64,000 nt of DNA from positions 421,468-485,467 of the forward strand of contig NZ_JAGISH010000002.1 of NCBI RefSeq assembly GCF_017813235.1, given 5' to 3'. Origin of the DNA: Sagittula salina. GTDB lineage: Bacteria > Pseudomonadota > Alphaproteobacteria > Rhodobacterales > Rhodobacteraceae. Each line of letters starts with the position of its first letter. Within the stretch, counting starts at the first letter, position 1. Both the position numbers and the translations under genes were made by a program. Of this stretch, positions 62,477 through 64,000 are shown one piece after another. The notes under the pieces are model-generated. The model saw nothing but the letters and a program-made list of their open reading frames with translations, searched no databases and had not been told where the DNA came from.

Positions 62477-63061
62477 TTGGGGTTCGCGTTGCTCGTCGTT
62501 TTTTTCATATCCCTCGCCGTTCTGGGTGCCGGTTTGCTCGTTCCAGGCCTCGATGATCTTCTGCTGCTTGGCGTTCCTTGCGTGATCGCCAGCCTGCTCA
62601 TTCTCCTCACACGGCTCAGTAGCAGTGGCTCCTCGCTGATTTTTAAGAAGCGCTGGATCATCCTGGACGGCTCAAACATCATGCACTGGAAGGGGAACGG
62701 CGCTGATATCGCGACTGTTCAGGATGCGATACAGAAACTGAGCGAACAGGGATATACGCCGGGCGTCGTGTTTGATGCGAATGTCGGATACAAGCTCCGT
62801 AACCGTTACCAGGGTGAGGCCGAACTCGCCAAGCTGTTGGATTTGCCCGTTGCCCGTGTGATGGTTGTCTCAAAGGGGACACCTGCGGATCAGGTCATAC
62901 TCGCTGCAGCGCGCGACCATAATGCTCAGGTCGTGACCAATGATCGCTTCCGAGATTGGAGTCACCAGCACCCCGAAGTGAAAGACGAGGGCCATCTGGT
63001 GCGCGGTGGCTATCGGGCTGGACGGCTTTGGTTGGACTTGCCTCCTGCCAAGCAGCAATAG
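62477..63061 (+). CDS. Membrane-anchored Zc3h12a/NYN-type RNase
   Basis: A 194-residue protein. Two N-terminal hydrophobic segments (residues about 3-22 and 29-46) anchor it to the membrane. A PIN-like RNase_Zc3h12a domain follows with four acidic residues in place: D64 (ILDGSNIMHW), D100 (VFDANVGYK), D138 (GTPADQVIL) and D156 (VTNDRFRDW). The TTG at 62477 is the first start in frame after a stop; it has no strong ribosome site. The gene is bracketed by direct repeats. Substrate RNA is unknown; a role in RNA restriction or processing is inference. Confidence 0.75.
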   Translation: MGFALLVVFFISLAVLGAGLLVPGLDDLLLLGVPCVIASLLILLTRLSSSGSSLIFKKRWIILDGSNIMHWKGNGADIATVQDAIQKLSEQGYTPGVVFDANVGYKLRNRYQGEAELAKLLDLPVARVMVVSKGTPADQVILAAARDHNAQVVTNDRFRDWSHQHPEVKDEGHLVRGGYRAGRLWLDLPPAKQQ

Positions 63062-63154
63062 AGTGCGGCATTATGGTCTCAGACCGGTAATGCGACTACG
63101 GAGCAGCGGCAAGCTCGTGGACGCCCACCAACTCCAGGTCGCACCCGGCCCAGT

Positions 63155-63260
63155 CCGGACGTTCGAAGCGACCGCCGGTGCGGCACCGCAGCGTCACCGA
63201 AGCGGCCATCCATCCCCGCCGCAGCATTTTCAACGGCCCGAGGTCGGCAGTGCGGACTTT
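63155..63260 (+). repeat. ~106-bp imperfect direct repeat, copy B
   Basis: The second copy, in the same orientation as 62184-62289, begins CCGGACGTTCGAAGC and ends GGTCGGCAGTGCGGACTTT. It starts 94 bases after the RNase stop codon. Confidence 0.75.
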
Positions 63261-63319
63261 GCTACTATTAAGACCCGGCAGGCTAATGACCGCTTCACCT
63301 AATCACTTTGCAAGGGCTC

Positions 63320-63612
63320 CTAAGGGGGGATATCATTGATCGAGTTCGAAACGTCCTCGGTTGCAACGTCTACTATTGTTTCGCTTATTCTGTGCAAATC
63401 GTTTGTCTGTTGAGCAAGCGTTTGCCGAGCGATTCTCGACACCATGCTATCGGGTGATAAAATTGGTGCGACCAATAAAATCCATCCGGCTATGAAGGTG
63501 ATAAAGCTCAGGGCTGCAAATAATCACGAGAAAGTTGTATTTCTATTCGCTCGATAGTCAGATTTGATCAAATAAAGCTCACTAATTTTTTGAGCCTTAT
63601 GCCGAATATAGT
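63320..63612 (-). pseudogene. Membrane-protein gene broken by a nonsense codon and an IS insertion
   Basis: One minus-strand frame stays open from the IS boundary (63612) to a stop at 63320, apart from a TGA at 63524-63526. It reads KAQKISELYLIKSDYRANRN then, after the stop, a transmembrane segment LSFITFIAGWILLVAPIL and ETIVDVATEDVSN. The 5' end is missing because the IS3-type element starts at about 63613. The base composition is AT-richer than the surroundings, suggesting foreign origin. No homologue is named. Confidence 0.55.
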
Positions 63613-63677
63613 TGACCTGCTCCCCTGAAATGTCCTCGATTTGAGGTTAGCCTGTTCTCCAACTGAGGAGACAGACG

Positions 63678-63944
63678 ATGAGAAAGAGCCGTTTCAGCGA
63701 AGAACAGATTATCGGCATTCTGAAGGAGCACCAGGCAGGGCTGGGTGCGAAGGAGCTGTGCCGCAAGCATGGGATCAGCGACGCGACGTTTTACAAGTGG
63801 CGATCCAGGTTTGGCGGCATGGAAGTGTCGGACGCGAAGAAGCTGAATGCACTGGAGGTTGAGAATGCGAAGCTTAAGAAGCTGCTGGCCGAGCAGATGA
63901 TGGATGTGTCGACGCTGAAGGAAATGCTGGGAAAAAACTTCTGA
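63678..63944 (+). CDS. IS3-family transposase OrfA
   Basis: An 88-residue DNA-binding subunit: MRKSRFSEEQIIGILKEHQA, then a helix-turn-helix (AKELCRKHGISDATFYKWRS) and a leucine-zipper-like tail (LEVENAKLKKLLAEQMMDVS). The ATG follows GAGGAG. It ends in the slippery sequence A-AAA-AAC at 63932-63938, where a -1 shift would fuse it to OrfB. Confidence 0.93.
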   Translation: MRKSRFSEEQIIGILKEHQAGLGAKELCRKHGISDATFYKWRSRFGGMEVSDAKKLNALEVENAKLKKLLAEQMMDVSTLKEMLGKNF

Positions 63945-64000
63945 GGCCCGGTTCGAGGCGACGAGCTGTGGACTGGGCTATGAAGGAGAAGAGCTACACG
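63944..64000 (+). CDS. IS3-family transposase OrfB (5' fragment, truncated)
   Basis: In the -1 frame after the heptamer, the translation reads RPGSRRRAVDWAMKEKSYT and runs off the window. This is the usual start of an IS3 OrfB (R.AV......YS.RRAC). The catalytic DDE part is outside. Confidence 0.7.

Larger units (their letters stand above)
63613..64000 (+). mobile_element. IS3-family insertion sequence (left end, truncated by the window)
   Basis: The left end begins TGACCTGCTCCCCTGAAATG, a terminal repeat of the kind seen in IS3-family elements. Inside are orfA, a frameshift heptamer and the start of orfB. The right end lies beyond the window. Confidence 0.75.

Noticed and set aside
58490..64000. 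Second copy of the tRNA-Asn 3' end as an attachment site
   Set aside because: Looked for the T-arm and acceptor sequence in the rest of the window and saw none, so the island's far end must lie outside.
1..64000. CRISPR arrays, rRNA genes and replication origins
   Set aside because: No regularly spaced short repeats, no rRNA-like conserved blocks and no DnaA-box cluster were seen.

Overview
The window is high-GC DNA from an alphaproteobacterium, most likely a marine Rhodobacteraceae (Roseobacter-type) species. The inference rests on gene content: a class II B12-dependent ribonucleotide reductase, a eukaryotic-type NADP isocitrate dehydrogenase, a class II DAHP synthase, a PAS_5 protein, glutaryl-CoA dehydrogenase next to a LysR regulator, and a stereotyped hairpin plus GTATTTT..CCAAGAAGAAG intergenic element. 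About 90% is ordinary chromosomal backbone. The last ~5.5 kb is the start of a genomic island.

Layout. 0-6 kb: nrdJ, a 47-residue basic protein, a structured intergenic stretch ending in a terminator, a YitT-type membrane protein and a family 2 glycosyltransferase. 6-15 kb: icd, a Bcr/CflA-type exporter, a DsbA/FrnE oxidoreductase, an AMP-forming acyl-CoA synthetase, an XRE-cupin regulator, a ZIP metal transporter and an EamA permease. 14.6-15.5 kb: no intact gene, only worn insertion-sequence debris. 15.5-23 kb: a branched-chain amino acid ABC transporter operon (liv) on the minus strand with two small extra genes inside it, followed by a GlxA-type AraC regulator. 23-28 kb: aroG, a small periplasmic protein, a PAS_5 protein, then yicC-gmk-gamma carbonic anhydrase.

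28-36 kb: a complete phosphate regulon in one direction, phoR, then (behind a Pho box) pstS-pstC-pstA-pstB-phoU-phoB. The Pst transporter imports phosphate, PhoU couples its state to the PhoR kinase, and PhoB activates transcription. 36-40 kb: a rhodanese-like protein with a sequestered ribosome site, a HupE/UreJ protein, and rpsB-tsf. 40-49 kb: a LuxR-type regulator paired with aroQ, glutaryl-CoA dehydrogenase with a divergent LysR regulator, psuK-psuG for pseudouridine breakdown, a DUF502 protein, a patatin-like lipase and 3-hydroxybutyrate dehydrogenase. A previously unannotated small RNA is predicted on the minus strand at about 49.0-49.1 kb.

49-58 kb: an oligopeptide-type binding protein, an entericidin-like lipoprotein, then a LuxR response regulator, a FIST sensor and a PAS hybrid kinase. 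The last three have the content of a NosP/NahK nitric-oxide sensing module. A second sensor kinase and an MBL-fold hydrolase follow.

58.5-64 kb: tRNA-Asn(GTT) with its own promoter and terminator is followed immediately by a large tyrosine recombinase coupled to an unknown gene. Further accessory genes follow: a small acidic protein, a membrane-anchored Zc3h12a/NYN-type RNase between two ~106-bp imperfect direct repeats, and a membrane-protein gene broken by a nonsense codon and an IS3-family insertion that runs off the window. The less familiar biology is concentrated here, in the small RNA candidate and in the structured small-protein locus near 4 kb.
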